Shown: piece by piece, positions 1 through 7,654 of the stretch | How positions within the stretch are numbered: the stretch's first letter is position 1 | How the letters are laid out: every line of letters begins with the position of its first letter | Source: Curvibacter sp. | GTDB lineage: Bacteria > Pseudomonadota > Gammaproteobacteria > Burkholderiales > Burkholderiaceae_C | Assembly (NCBI GenBank): GCA_003500955.1 | Contig: DNQP01000136.1 | Span: 3,990-11,643, forward strand | DNA: 7,654 nucleotides | Direction: 5' to 3' | Translations under genes and position numbers: made by a program | The notes under the pieces: model-generated | What the model was told of the DNA's origin: nothing | The model's input: the letters and a program-made list of their open reading frames with translations, nothing else | Database searches by the model: none

Positions 1-422
1 ATCCACCAGGTGGCATAGGTGGAGAAGCGGAAGCCGCGCTCGGGTTCGAACTTCTCGATCGCATGCATGAGCCCGAGGTTGCCCTCCTCGATCAGGTCCG
101 ACAGCGGCACACCGCGGCCGAGGTAGAGCTTGGCGATGCTGACGACCAGACGCAGGTTGTGCTCGATCATGCTCTGGCGCGCCGCGAAGTCACCGGCGCG
201 TGCACGTACGGCGGTGGCGTACTCCTGCTCGGGGGTGAAGAGTTCGGTGCGGCGCACCTGGCGCAGGTAAGCGGTCAGTGCGTCACCCGATTCGCCGGTG
301 AACTCGGCCGTGGCGGCCGCCGGAATGTCCGCATCGGTCGCAAGAGGTGCCGGAGCCCCGTCGTCGAGGATTCTGGGTTCAGGGCGCGCAGCAGGCTGGC
401 CGTGGGGAGTACGTCGGGGCAT
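1..422 (-). CDS. rpoS: RNA polymerase sigma factor RpoS, N-terminal part (runs off left edge)
   Basis: Stationary-phase/general-stress sigma factor that directs core RNA polymerase to stress promoters. 140 complete codons are visible; the C-terminal regions 3 and 4 lie outside the window. After a poorly conserved, Ala/Pro-rich leader (about residues 1-45) comes region 1.2 ([17 protein letters not shown], about 48-63), then region 2.1 ([16 protein letters not shown], 85-100), region 2.2 ([17 protein letters not shown], 109-125) and the start of the region 2.3/2.4 signature ([13 protein letters not shown], 128-140). These blocks match the sigma-70 family. The position directly after nlpD identifies RpoS rather than RpoD or RpoH. 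The ATG at 422 is supported by a Shine-Dalgarno GAGGAAA at 427-433, about 7 nt upstream. It lies 29 nt after the nlpD stop. In E. coli a main rpoS promoter lies inside nlpD; whether that holds here cannot be read from the sequence. Confidence 0.96.
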   Translation of the reverse strand, partial: MPRRTPHGQPAARPEPRILDDGAPAPLATDADIPAAATAEFTGESGDALTAYLRQVRRTELFTPEQEYATAVRARAGDFAARQSMIEHNLRLVVSIAKLYLGRGVPLSDLIEEGNLGLMHAIEKFEPERGFRFSTYATWW

Positions 423-451
423 GGCGTTTCCTCACGGCTTCCTGGTCCACC

Positions 452-1315
452 CTAGCGCGGCGGGAGGTACTTGAGCGGATCGACCGGCTTGCCTTGGCGC
501 CGCACCTCGAAGTGCAGCTTCACACGGTCGGCATCGCTGTTGCCCATCTCGGCGATCTTCTGGCCCTTGCGCACGGCCTGGTCTTCCTTGACCAGCAGCG
601 TCTTGTTGTGCGCATAGGCCGTCAGATAGACGTTGTTGTGCTTGAGGATGATGAGATTGCCGTAGCCGCGCAGACCCGCGCCCACATAAACCACGCGGCC
701 GTCTGCCGCCGCCAGCACGGGCTCGCCAGAATTTCCACCCAGATCCAGGCCTTTGTTCTTGACCTCGTCAAAACCCGCGATCACCGGACCGGGCACAGGC
801 CAGATCCAGCTCAGACCGGACTCGCTCGCAGCGGTCGTGGCCGCGGCGGCCGGTTCTGCAGGACGCGCCGCTTGCGCCGAGGCCTGACCCGGCGGCACCT
901 GGGTCGAGGCAATGCTGCCGCTGCCCACAGGACGCGTGACCACGCCACCGCTTTCGGCCGCAGCGGCCAGGGTGGCCGTGGGCGGCAACACGCGCAGGAC
1001 CTGACCCACGCTGATCTGGTTGGGCTGGTCCAGGTTGTTCCAGGCGGCGATGTCCTTCCAGTTCTGCCCGGTCTCCAGACCGATGCGGATCAGGGTCTCG
1101 CCCGGTTTGACGGTGTAGTAGCCCGGCTTGCCCGCGTTCTCGAAACCCGGAGGTTGCTTGACGGCGGCCGTGTTGGGATCCATTACAGGACGGGCCACAG
1201 GCGCGCGCCTGTCCTCGACGGGCGCGGTACCGGGGCCGGTGCCGCAGGCCGCCAGCAACAGCGTGCCCGTCAGCAGCAGGACCATCAGCCCAGATCGTCG
1301 CGTCGTATCCGTCAT
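452..1315 (-). CDS. nlpD: NlpD: LysM/LytM-domain outer-membrane lipoprotein, cell-division amidase activator
   Basis: 287-residue lipoprotein; in E. coli NlpD activates the septal amidase AmiC. It has a Lys/Arg-poor but hydrophobic signal with lipobox LLLAAC (lipidated Cys24). A LysM domain at about 66-111 (YYTVKPGETLIRIG through ISVGQVLRVLP) would bind peptidoglycan. An Ala/Pro-rich linker (112-165) follows, then a C-terminal LytM/M23 domain (about 178-285). The M23 zinc site is degenerate: the first His of HxGxD is Asn187 (Asp191 kept), and the HxH motif reads K266-L-H268. It is therefore probably a regulator, not an endopeptidase, as in known NlpD proteins. I chose the ATG at 1315 because AAGGAG precedes it by 9 nt. 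An in-frame ATG at 1333 would add MKESSP and overlap the pcm stop as ATGA. rpoS follows after 29 nt. Confidence 0.95.
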   Translation of the reverse strand: MTDTTRRSGLMVLLLTGTLLLAACGTGPGTAPVEDRRAPVARPVMDPNTAAVKQPPGFENAGKPGYYTVKPGETLIRIGLETGQNWKDIAAWNNLDQPNQISVGQVLRVLPPTATLAAAAESGGVVTRPVGSGSIASTQVPPGQASAQAARPAEPAAAATTAASESGLSWIWPVPGPVIAGFDEVKNKGLDLGGNSGEPVLAAADGRVVYVGAGLRGYGNLIILKHNNVYLTAYAHNKTLLVKEDQAVRKGQKIAEMGNSDADRVKLHFEVRRQGKPVDPLKYLPPR

Positions 1316-1324
1316 TGGGGAGCT

Positions 1325-1330
1325 CTCCTT
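1325..1330 (-). promoter_or_regulatory. Shine-Dalgarno deciding the nlpD start
   Basis: The minus strand reads AAGGAG here, 9 nt before the ATG at 1315 and directly after the pcm stop codon. If nlpD began at the upstream ATG (1333), this ribosome site would be buried inside the coding sequence. The ATG at 1333 has no comparable purine-rich stretch in front of it. Confidence 0.7.
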
Positions 1331-2157
1331 CATGCGATGCCCGATTTTAGAGGGACAAAGTGCACGGCCTCAAGCAAGCTGTGCTGCACACCTGTAGGGG
1401 TTTTGTCGAGCACCAGCAAAGCCTGCGCACCACCGGCGGCACGGGCCACGGGTGCCACCAGGCGCCCGCCCACCGCGAGCTGCTCGACCCAGGCGCTCGG
1501 CACAGCCTCGCCCCCAGCGGCGGCAATGATGCCCGCATAGGGCGCCCCCTTGGGATAACCGACCATGCCATCGCCAAAGAGCAGATGCACATTGGGCAGG
1601 CGGAAGTGGCGCAGGTTCTCGCGCGCCTTCTCGTGCAGGCCGCGCAGCCGCTCGATGCTGTAGACCTCTTTCGCCACCAGGCTCAGCACCGCGGCCTGGT
1701 AGCCGCAACCCGTACCGATCTCGAGCACCCGGCCCATGCGCTCGCCCGGGGCGGTGCCCGGGCTGGCCAGCAGCAACTCGATCATGCGCGCCACGACATT
1801 CGGCTTGGAGATGGTCTGGCCCAGACCGATGGGCAGGCTGGTGTCTTCGTAGGCCTGGGGGGCCAGCGCCGTGTCCACGAAGCGGTGCCGCTCCACCCGA
1901 CCCATGGCGTCGAGCACGCGCGCATCCCGGATGCCTTGCGCAGCCAGCTTGTGCACCATGGCCAGGCGCACGGTCTGCGAATCCAAGCCCAGACCCTGGG
2001 GCGTGGACGGGGCCTGCGACACACGCAGGGCCATCGGGTCGCGCGCGGGCGCGGGAGCGCTGCGCGCCACGGGCGTCGGCGTGGCCCGGGGACGGGCCTT
2101 TGCGTCGGCCGGACGGTCCAGCCGCGCGGGAAAGCCGGGACGCTGACGTGCGCTCAT
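1330..2157 (-). CDS. pcm: Protein-L-isoaspartate O-methyltransferase
   Basis: Cytoplasmic repair enzyme that methylates L-isoaspartyl residues of aged proteins using S-adenosylmethionine. Of 275 residues, the conserved domain covers about 60-275. Visible motifs are GLGQTIS (111-117, substrate loop), SAM motif [16 protein letters not shown] (144-158), the acidic ribose-binding position in VYSIER (Glu169), FGDGMVGYP (194-202), the post-II block [16 protein letters not shown] (205-220), and the C-terminal VHFVPL. E. coli Pcm is about 208 residues, so this protein carries roughly 60 extra N-terminal residues rich in Ala, Pro and Arg and probably disordered. A later ATG at Met42 could shorten it. 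The first ATG is preferred because it overlaps the surE stop as ATGA (2154-2157), the usual arrangement for translational coupling. nlpD follows closely. Confidence 0.95.
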   Translation of the reverse strand: MSARQRPGFPARLDRPADAKARPRATPTPVARSAPAPARDPMALRVSQAPSTPQGLGLDSQTVRLAMVHKLAAQGIRDARVLDAMGRVERHRFVDTALAPQAYEDTSLPIGLGQTISKPNVVARMIELLLASPGTAPGERMGRVLEIGTGCGYQAAVLSLVAKEVYSIERLRGLHEKARENLRHFRLPNVHLLFGDGMVGYPKGAPYAGIIAAAGGEAVPSAWVEQLAVGGRLVAPVARAAGGAQALLVLDKTPTGVQHSLLEAVHFVPLKSGIA

Positions 2158-2924
2158 GCCGCCGCTTTCGCCGAGAGCTGCGCGATCGACTGGGCCCAGT
2201 AGCCCAGCTTGTCATGGTCAGCCAGATCCACCTTGAGCGGCGTCACCGACACATGGCCGTGCGCCGTAGCGTGGAAGTCCGTGCCCTCGCTTTCGTCGAG
2301 CACCGGCCCGGCCGCGCCGATCCAGTACATGGTCTCGCCGCGCGGGCTGGTCTGGGTGATCACGGGCTCGGCCGCGTGGCGCCGCCCCAGGCGGCAGACC
2401 TTGGCCGGTTTGAGTTCGGTCAGCGGCAGGCAGGGAATGTTGACGTTGAGCAGCCAGGGCTGCGTGCCCACCATCTTCTGCACCAGCATCTGCTGCACCA
2501 GCTCACGCGCGCGGGCGGCGGCGGCGTCCAGGTGCTTCCAGCCCTTCTCGGTCTGCGAGAAGGCAATGGCCGGGATGCCGAAGAGATAGCCCTCCATGGC
2601 CGCGCCGACGGTGCCCGAATAGATGGTGTCGTCGCCCATATTGGCGCCGTTGTTGATGCCGGAGACCACGAGATCGGGCCGGTAGCCCAGCAAGCCGGTC
2701 AGCGCGATGTGCACGCAGTCGGCCGGTGTGCCATTGACGTAGCGGAAACCGTTGGCCGCACGGTGCACGTAGAGCGGCGAGTGCAGGGTCAGCGCATTGG
2801 ACTTGGCGCTGTTGTTGTGCTCGGGGGCCACCACCTCCACCTCGGCCACATCCTGCAGCGCTTCGTAGAGCGCCACGATGCCTGGAGCCTGGTAGCCGTC
2901 GTCGTTGGAGATGAGGATTTTCAT
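2154..2924 (-). CDS. surE: 5'/3'-nucleotidase SurE (survival protein E)
   Basis: Metal-dependent phosphatase that dephosphorylates nucleoside 5'- and 3'-monophosphates; cytoplasmic and linked to stationary-phase survival. At 256 residues it has the usual family length. The N-terminus [16 protein letters not shown] carries the metal-binding Asp8-Asp9. Ser39 lies in EHNNSAKSN, and Asn91 in the [30 protein letters not shown] segment (87-112) completes the family's metal site. It is the first gene of the surE-pcm-nlpD-rpoS cluster and shares a 4-nt ATGA with pcm. No convincing Shine-Dalgarno precedes the ATG at 2924, but the start is fixed by the conserved N-terminus. It is divergent from the oxidoreductase gene at 3023. 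Confidence 0.97.
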   Translation of the reverse strand: MKILISNDDGYQAPGIVALYEALQDVAEVEVVAPEHNNSAKSNALTLHSPLYVHRAANGFRYVNGTPADCVHIALTGLLGYRPDLVVSGINNGANMGDDTIYSGTVGAAMEGYLFGIPAIAFSQTEKGWKHLDAAAARARELVQQMLVQKMVGTQPWLLNVNIPCLPLTELKPAKVCRLGRRHAAEPVITQTSPRGETMYWIGAAGPVLDESEGTDFHATAHGHVSVTPLKVDLADHDKLGYWAQSIAQLSAKAAA

Positions 2925-2934
2925 GCTTGCGTCG

Positions 2935-2940
2935 ATTGTA
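2935..2940 (-). promoter_or_regulatory. Candidate -10 hexamer for surE-pcm-nlpD-rpoS
   Basis: The minus strand reads TACAAT, five of six matches to TATAAT, ending 10 nt before the surE ATG. No good -35 box is visible at 16-18 nt spacing. If it is used, transcription would start roughly 4-5 nt before the ATG, which fits the absence of a ribosome-binding site there. Confidence 0.4.
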
Positions 2941-2972
2941 GGGGGCCGTCACCCGAGGGACATCGTGAGCCG

Positions 2973-2995
2973 CGGGCATGCACTTATCATGCCCG
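2973..2995. repeat. 8-bp inverted repeat in the surE/oxidoreductase divergent gap
   Basis: Perfect palindrome CGGGCATG (2973-2980), 7-nt spacer CACTTAT, CATGCCCG (2988-2995). It sits 28 nt before the plus-strand gene at 3023. A TATCAT hexamer (2985-2990), a possible -10 for that gene, overlaps the spacer and right arm. That placement would suit an operator, but no regulator gene is adjacent and no T-run marks a terminator. The role is inferred only. Confidence 0.4.
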
Positions 2996-3022
2996 TTGAC
3001 CTCGACAACCGGAGACACCCCC

Positions 3023-3997
3023 ATGCACGCCTGGCTCTGCACCGACCCCACCGGGGTCGACGCGCTCGAATGGAAGGAACTGCCCACCCCGCAAGCCGGG
3101 CCGGGCCAGGTGCTGGTGGAGATCAGGGCCGCGAGCCTGAACTTCCCCGACCTGCTGATCGTGCAGAACAAGTACCAGATCAAGCCGCCCCTGCCCTTCG
3201 TCCCGGGCGCGGAGTACGCCGGCGTGGTGCGGGCCGTGGGGGAAGGCGTGAGCCACCTCAAGGTGGGCCAGGCGGTCGCCTGCCTCTCGGGCACGGGCGG
3301 CTTCGGCACCCACACGCTGGCACCGGCCGGACTTTGCATGCCGCTGCCGCCGGGCTTTCCCTTCGAGGACGCGGCCGCCTTCATCATGACCTACGCCACC
3401 TCGCACCACGCGCTGATCGACCGCGGCCAGCTCCAGGCCGGCGAGACCGTGCTGGTGCTGGGTGCGGCTGGCGGCGTGGGCACAGCGGCCATCCAGATCG
3501 CCAAGGCCCAGGGCGCGCGCGTGATCGCCGCCGCATCGAGCGATGACAAGTGCGCGCTGTGTACGAAGATCGGGGCCGATGCCGTGATCAACTACAGCAC
3601 GCAGGATCTGCGCGAGCAACTCAAGGCGCTGACCGGCGGCAAGGGCCCCGACCTGGTCTACGACCCGGTGGGTGGCGAACTGGCCGAGCCGGCCCTGCGC
3701 GCCATCGCCTGGCGCGGCCGCTACCTGGTGATCGGCTTTGCGTCCGGCCCGATCCCGGCCCTGCCTTTCAACCTGCCCCTGCTCAAGGGCGCATCCATCG
3801 TGGGCGTGTTCTGGGGCGATTTCGCCAAGCGCGAGCCCCAGGCCAACGCCGCCATGATGGGCGCGCTGGCCCAGTGGTACGCGCAAGGCAAGGTCAAGCC
3901 CGTGCTCGACAGCGTGCTGCCCATGGCCGAGCTCAAGGCCGCCTATGCGCGCATGGGCGCGCGTGATGTGCAGGGCAAGCTGGTGCTCGTCAACTAG
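3023..3997 (+). CDS. NADPH:quinone oxidoreductase-family (zinc-independent MDR) protein
   Basis: Medium-chain dehydrogenase/reductase of 324 residues, expected to be a cytosolic NAD(P)H-dependent reductase of quinones or other enones; the true substrate is unknown. The N-terminal GroES-like domain contains ASLNFPDLLIVQNKYQ (37-52) and PFVPGAEYAGVV (58-69). The Rossmann domain has the nucleotide-binding loop VLVLGAAGGVGTAAIQIAKA (143-162) followed by ARVIAAASSDDK, then GADAVINY (184-191) and DLVYDPVGG (210-218). The cysteine cluster that binds structural zinc in alcohol dehydrogenases is absent, placing it in the quinone oxidoreductase group. The ATG at 3023 is chosen because GGAG lies about 8 nt upstream and the family fold starts here; an upstream in-frame ATG at 2978 falls inside the inverted repeat. 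It is divergent from surE and in the same direction as the transporter 89 nt downstream. Confidence 0.9.
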   Translation: MHAWLCTDPTGVDALEWKELPTPQAGPGQVLVEIRAASLNFPDLLIVQNKYQIKPPLPFVPGAEYAGVVRAVGEGVSHLKVGQAVACLSGTGGFGTHTLAPAGLCMPLPPGFPFEDAAAFIMTYATSHHALIDRGQLQAGETVLVLGAAGGVGTAAIQIAKAQGARVIAAASSDDKCALCTKIGADAVINYSTQDLREQLKALTGGKGPDLVYDPVGGELAEPALRAIAWRGRYLVIGFASGPIPALPFNLPLLKGASIVGVFWGDFAKREPQANAAMMGALAQWYAQGKVKPVLDSVLPMAELKAAYARMGARDVQGKLVLVN

Positions 3998-4000
3998 GTC

Positions 4001-4025
4001 GCCCGACAGAAACCTTCTGGCGGGC
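4001..4025 (+). terminator. Compact hairpin after the oxidoreductase gene (possible terminator)
   Basis: GCCCG (4001-4005) pairs with CGGGC (4021-4025), and CAGAA (4007-4011) with TTCTG (4015-4019). There is one A/G mismatch between the two stems and a 3-nt loop ACC. It starts 3 nt after the stop codon. It lacks a T-run on either strand, so it is an imperfect intrinsic terminator at best; an RNA-stabilising 3' stem or a protein-binding site is equally possible. Confidence 0.4.
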
Positions 4026-4029
4026 TGTC

Positions 4030-4035
4030 TAGAAT
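4030..4035 (+). promoter_or_regulatory. Weak candidate -10 for the transporter gene
   Basis: TAGAAT matches TATAAT at five of six positions and lies 51 nt before the transporter ATG. No clear TTGACA-like -35 exists at normal spacing, and the region it would occupy is the hairpin at 4001-4025. It is offered as a candidate only. Confidence 0.25.
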
Positions 4036-4086
4036 GCCCGGCTTTGTTCGTCGTGCTTGAGCCAGATCACACGTACGGAGCCCCGC

Positions 4087-6585
<2,499 letters not shown>

Positions 6586-6595
6586 CACCAGCTTT

Positions 6596-6638
6596 CTAAT
6601 ATTCATGCGGGCTACAACCCGACTCGTTGGAATATTAG
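6596..6638. repeat. AT-rich nested inverted repeat beside the att junction
   Basis: Outer arms CTAATATTC (6596-6604) and GAATATTAG (6630-6638) form a perfect 9-bp pair. Inside lies a second, GC-rich pair CGGG (6608-6611) and CCCG (6618-6621) around CTACAA. No T-run follows on either strand, so it is not a standard terminator. It lies 11 nt from the tRNA fragment in the noncoding end of the element (6586-6694), where recombinase, excisionase or IHF sites would be expected; that role is inference. Confidence 0.6.
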
Positions 6639-6694
6639 CAGATTTCGGCACCGCGATTTTATTGCCCTCGCAAGCAGAAGTTCCACATGAAACC

Positions 6695-6964
6695 TCACTG
6701 AATTCCTGCTGTGCAGGCCTCCAGGCCGGCGCGCAGCTGGCCCTCGTAGCCCTCGCGGATCTGGAGCTCGGCCAGCGCACCCTGCACGAAGATGTCGATG
6801 CTCGGCCGGGATTCAAACCCCTCGGTCGGCATGGCCGGGCGCGGCGGCACAGCGACGCGGCACTCGACCGGGACGGGAACCTTGATGGGCACCGTCACAG
6901 TCTGCTCGGGGGCGGTCCAGCGGCCGCCCAGAAAAGCCAGCAGCACCAGGGCGATCTCGATCAT
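6695..6964 (-). CDS. Small membrane-anchored phage protein at the end of the lysis cassette
   Basis: 89 residues, not assigned to a family. The N-terminus MIEIALVLLAFLGGRW (1-16) is a short hydrophobic anchor. A Val/Pro-rich stretch VPIKVPVPVECRVAVPPRP (25-43) follows, then an acidic, probably helical C-terminal part (54-84) with Cys35 and Cys84. Position after the Rz-like gene suggests an outer-membrane spanin partner, and the Pro-rich segment is Rz1-like. However, there is no lipobox cysteine after the hydrophobic segment, so a lipoprotein o-spanin is not supported. The ATG at 6964 overlaps the preceding stop as ATGA (6961-6964), with GGGGAG about 8 nt upstream. An upstream start at 7012 would lengthen it but lacks these signals. 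It is the last gene before the attachment junction. Confidence 0.7.
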   Translation of the reverse strand: MIEIALVLLAFLGGRWTAPEQTVTVPIKVPVPVECRVAVPPRPAMPTEGFESRPSIDIFVQGALAELQIREGYEGQLRAGLEACTAGIQ

Positions 6965-7296
6965 GGTTGTGCTCCCCACCAGGCGCCGATCAGCGCGTCT
7001 GCGCTGGCGCATGCATCGCCCGGCACGGCCGCCGGTGCCGACAGGATGCGCTGGGCCTCTGCGTGGCGCTGGCGTGCCGCCTCGGCCGCGGCGTCGATCT
7101 TGGGCTGGGCGGCATGCTGGCGGACCTGAGCCTGCTGCTCCAGCTTCTCGGTGCCCTCACTGCACTGCAGCGCCGTGGCGGTAGCCTGGCCCTGCCGCAC
7201 GCCGCTGGCCACAGCCTGATCACGTAGCCCCAGGTACAGGCGCACGGTAATGATGTTCGACAACACCAGAGCAATGATTGCCATGTTGCGATTCAT
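6961..7296 (-). CDS. Rz-like inner-membrane spanin (lysis protein)
   Basis: 111 residues. It has an N-terminal membrane segment MAIIALVLSNIITVRLYLGL (5-24), then a charged, Ala/Gln/Glu-rich helical region (25-88) likely to form a coiled coil in the periplasm, and a C-terminal GDACASADALIGAWW (93-107) with a Cys typical of Rz-type proteins. Rz proteins act with an outer-membrane partner to fuse the two membranes at the end of phage lysis. The ATG at 7296 is supported by GGAGG 5 nt upstream and by the ATGA overlap with the endolysin stop (7293-7296). A longer in-frame start at 7431 would run inside the endolysin gene. The assignment rests on topology and context more than on sequence identity. 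Confidence 0.75.
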   Translation of the reverse strand: MNRNMAIIALVLSNIITVRLYLGLRDQAVASGVRQGQATATALQCSEGTEKLEQQAQVRQHAAQPKIDAAAEAARQRHAEAQRILSAPAAVPGDACASADALIGAWWGAQP

Positions 7297-7654
7297 GCCA
7301 CCCTCCCCCGGACCCAGCCGTAGGTGAACTTGCGCTGGCTGCGGTCGCGCTCGGCGATCTCGAGGTAGCGCACGGCCTGCAGGCTGTTGAGCGCGCGCAG
7401 CATGACCATGCGGCCCTCGGTGCCGCGCCACTTCAGGAAAGCCTTGAGCGCGTCCAGCGTGACCTGGCCGATGCGGCCGTCGACGAACAGGTCGGCGTAC
7501 CGACTGCCGGTGTCGTTGAAGGCATTGAGCCAGCGCTGCAGGAACATGGCCGGCTGGGCCGGGCCCATGTTGACGCCGGTGTCGATCAACTCCATGCCGA
7601 TTGGCTCGTCGATCAGCGCCACCAGGTCGAACTTGGGCTCGGCGATGTAGCGGC
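7293..7654 (-). CDS. Phage endolysin, GH108-type with C-terminal peptidoglycan-binding domain (5' end outside window)
   Basis: The C-terminal 119 residues of a muramidase-like lysin are visible; the reading frame is open to the right edge. The segment YIAEPKFDLVALIDEP-IGMELIDTGVNMG matches the end of the glycoside hydrolase 108 catalytic domain (the conserved D-x-xVN-G pattern). It continues into FLQRWLNAFN, DLFVDGRIGQVTLDAL, LNSLQAVRYLEIAERD and a closing KFTYGWVRGRV, the arrangement of the predicted peptidoglycan-binding domain normally fused to GH108. The catalytic Glu near the N-terminus is not in view. An internal GTG at 7622 is not a true start. The enzyme would cleave murein during host lysis. 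A holin gene is not seen and may lie further right. Confidence 0.88.
   Translation of the reverse strand, partial: RYIAEPKFDLVALIDEPIGMELIDTGVNMGPAQPAMFLQRWLNAFNDTGSRYADLFVDGRIGQVTLDALKAFLKWRGTEGRMVMLRALNSLQAVRYLEIAERDRSQRKFTYGWVRGRVA

Noticed and set aside
347..1540. Long plus-strand open frame (397 codons) across nlpD and the end of pcm
   Set aside because: Antisense shadow of genes with clear homology; it starts inside rpoS, has His/Arg/Gly-rich composition with no recognisable domain, and no ribosome site.
6586..6638. A complete but divergent tRNA 5' half hidden in the AT-rich repeat
   Set aside because: Neither a D arm nor an acceptor strand pairing with AGCCACC is present upstream of the anticodon stem.
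6990..7274. Frame embedded in the Rz-like gene, as a possible Rz1 lipoprotein
   Set aside because: The frame relation is right for Rz1, but the early cysteines do not form a lipobox and the rest is Arg-rich, as expected for a shadow frame.

Overview
The window is GC-rich chromosomal DNA from a betaproteobacterium, most likely Burkholderiales and plausibly Comamonadaceae. I base this on the surE-pcm-nlpD-rpoS order, the protein sequences, the codon bias and the compact terminators. The genus is not established.

Left part (1-2924, minus strand): a stress/stationary-phase cluster transcribed right to left. surE (5'-nucleotidase) overlaps pcm (isoaspartyl methyltransferase) by an ATGA junction. 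pcm is followed closely by nlpD (LysM/LytM lipoprotein), then by the N-terminal 140 codons of rpoS, which runs off the left edge. A good -10-like hexamer lies just upstream of surE with no Shine-Dalgarno, so surE may be read from a nearly leaderless mRNA.

Middle (2925-5637, plus strand): a divergent 98-nt gap with an inverted repeat, then a zinc-independent quinone oxidoreductase-like MDR protein. An 89-nt gap with a compact hairpin separates it from a 14-TM DHA2 (EmrB/QacA-type) efflux transporter. This transporter and kdsA, on the opposite strand, end in overlapping stop codons (5634-5637).

Right part (5634-7654, minus strand): kdsA (KDO-8-phosphate synthase, metal-independent type) lies only 30 nt after a strong intrinsic terminator. 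That terminator follows a tRNA-His sequence of which only the 3' part is present (anticodon stem through CCA). Beyond the break the sequence is phage: an AT-rich att-proximal inverted repeat, then a lysis cassette of three genes chained by ATGA overlaps (GH108-type endolysin running off the right edge, an Rz-like inner-membrane spanin, and an unrecognised small membrane-anchored protein). The simplest reading is a prophage or phage-derived island integrated into a tRNA-His gene. Its lysis end is seen here, and the restored full tRNA and probably the integrase should lie beyond the right edge.

No CRISPR array, insertion sequence or rRNA was seen. The main candidates for a second look are the tRNA-His junction with its adjacent structured DNA, the unrecognised third lysis gene, and how kdsA is transcribed next to a terminator.
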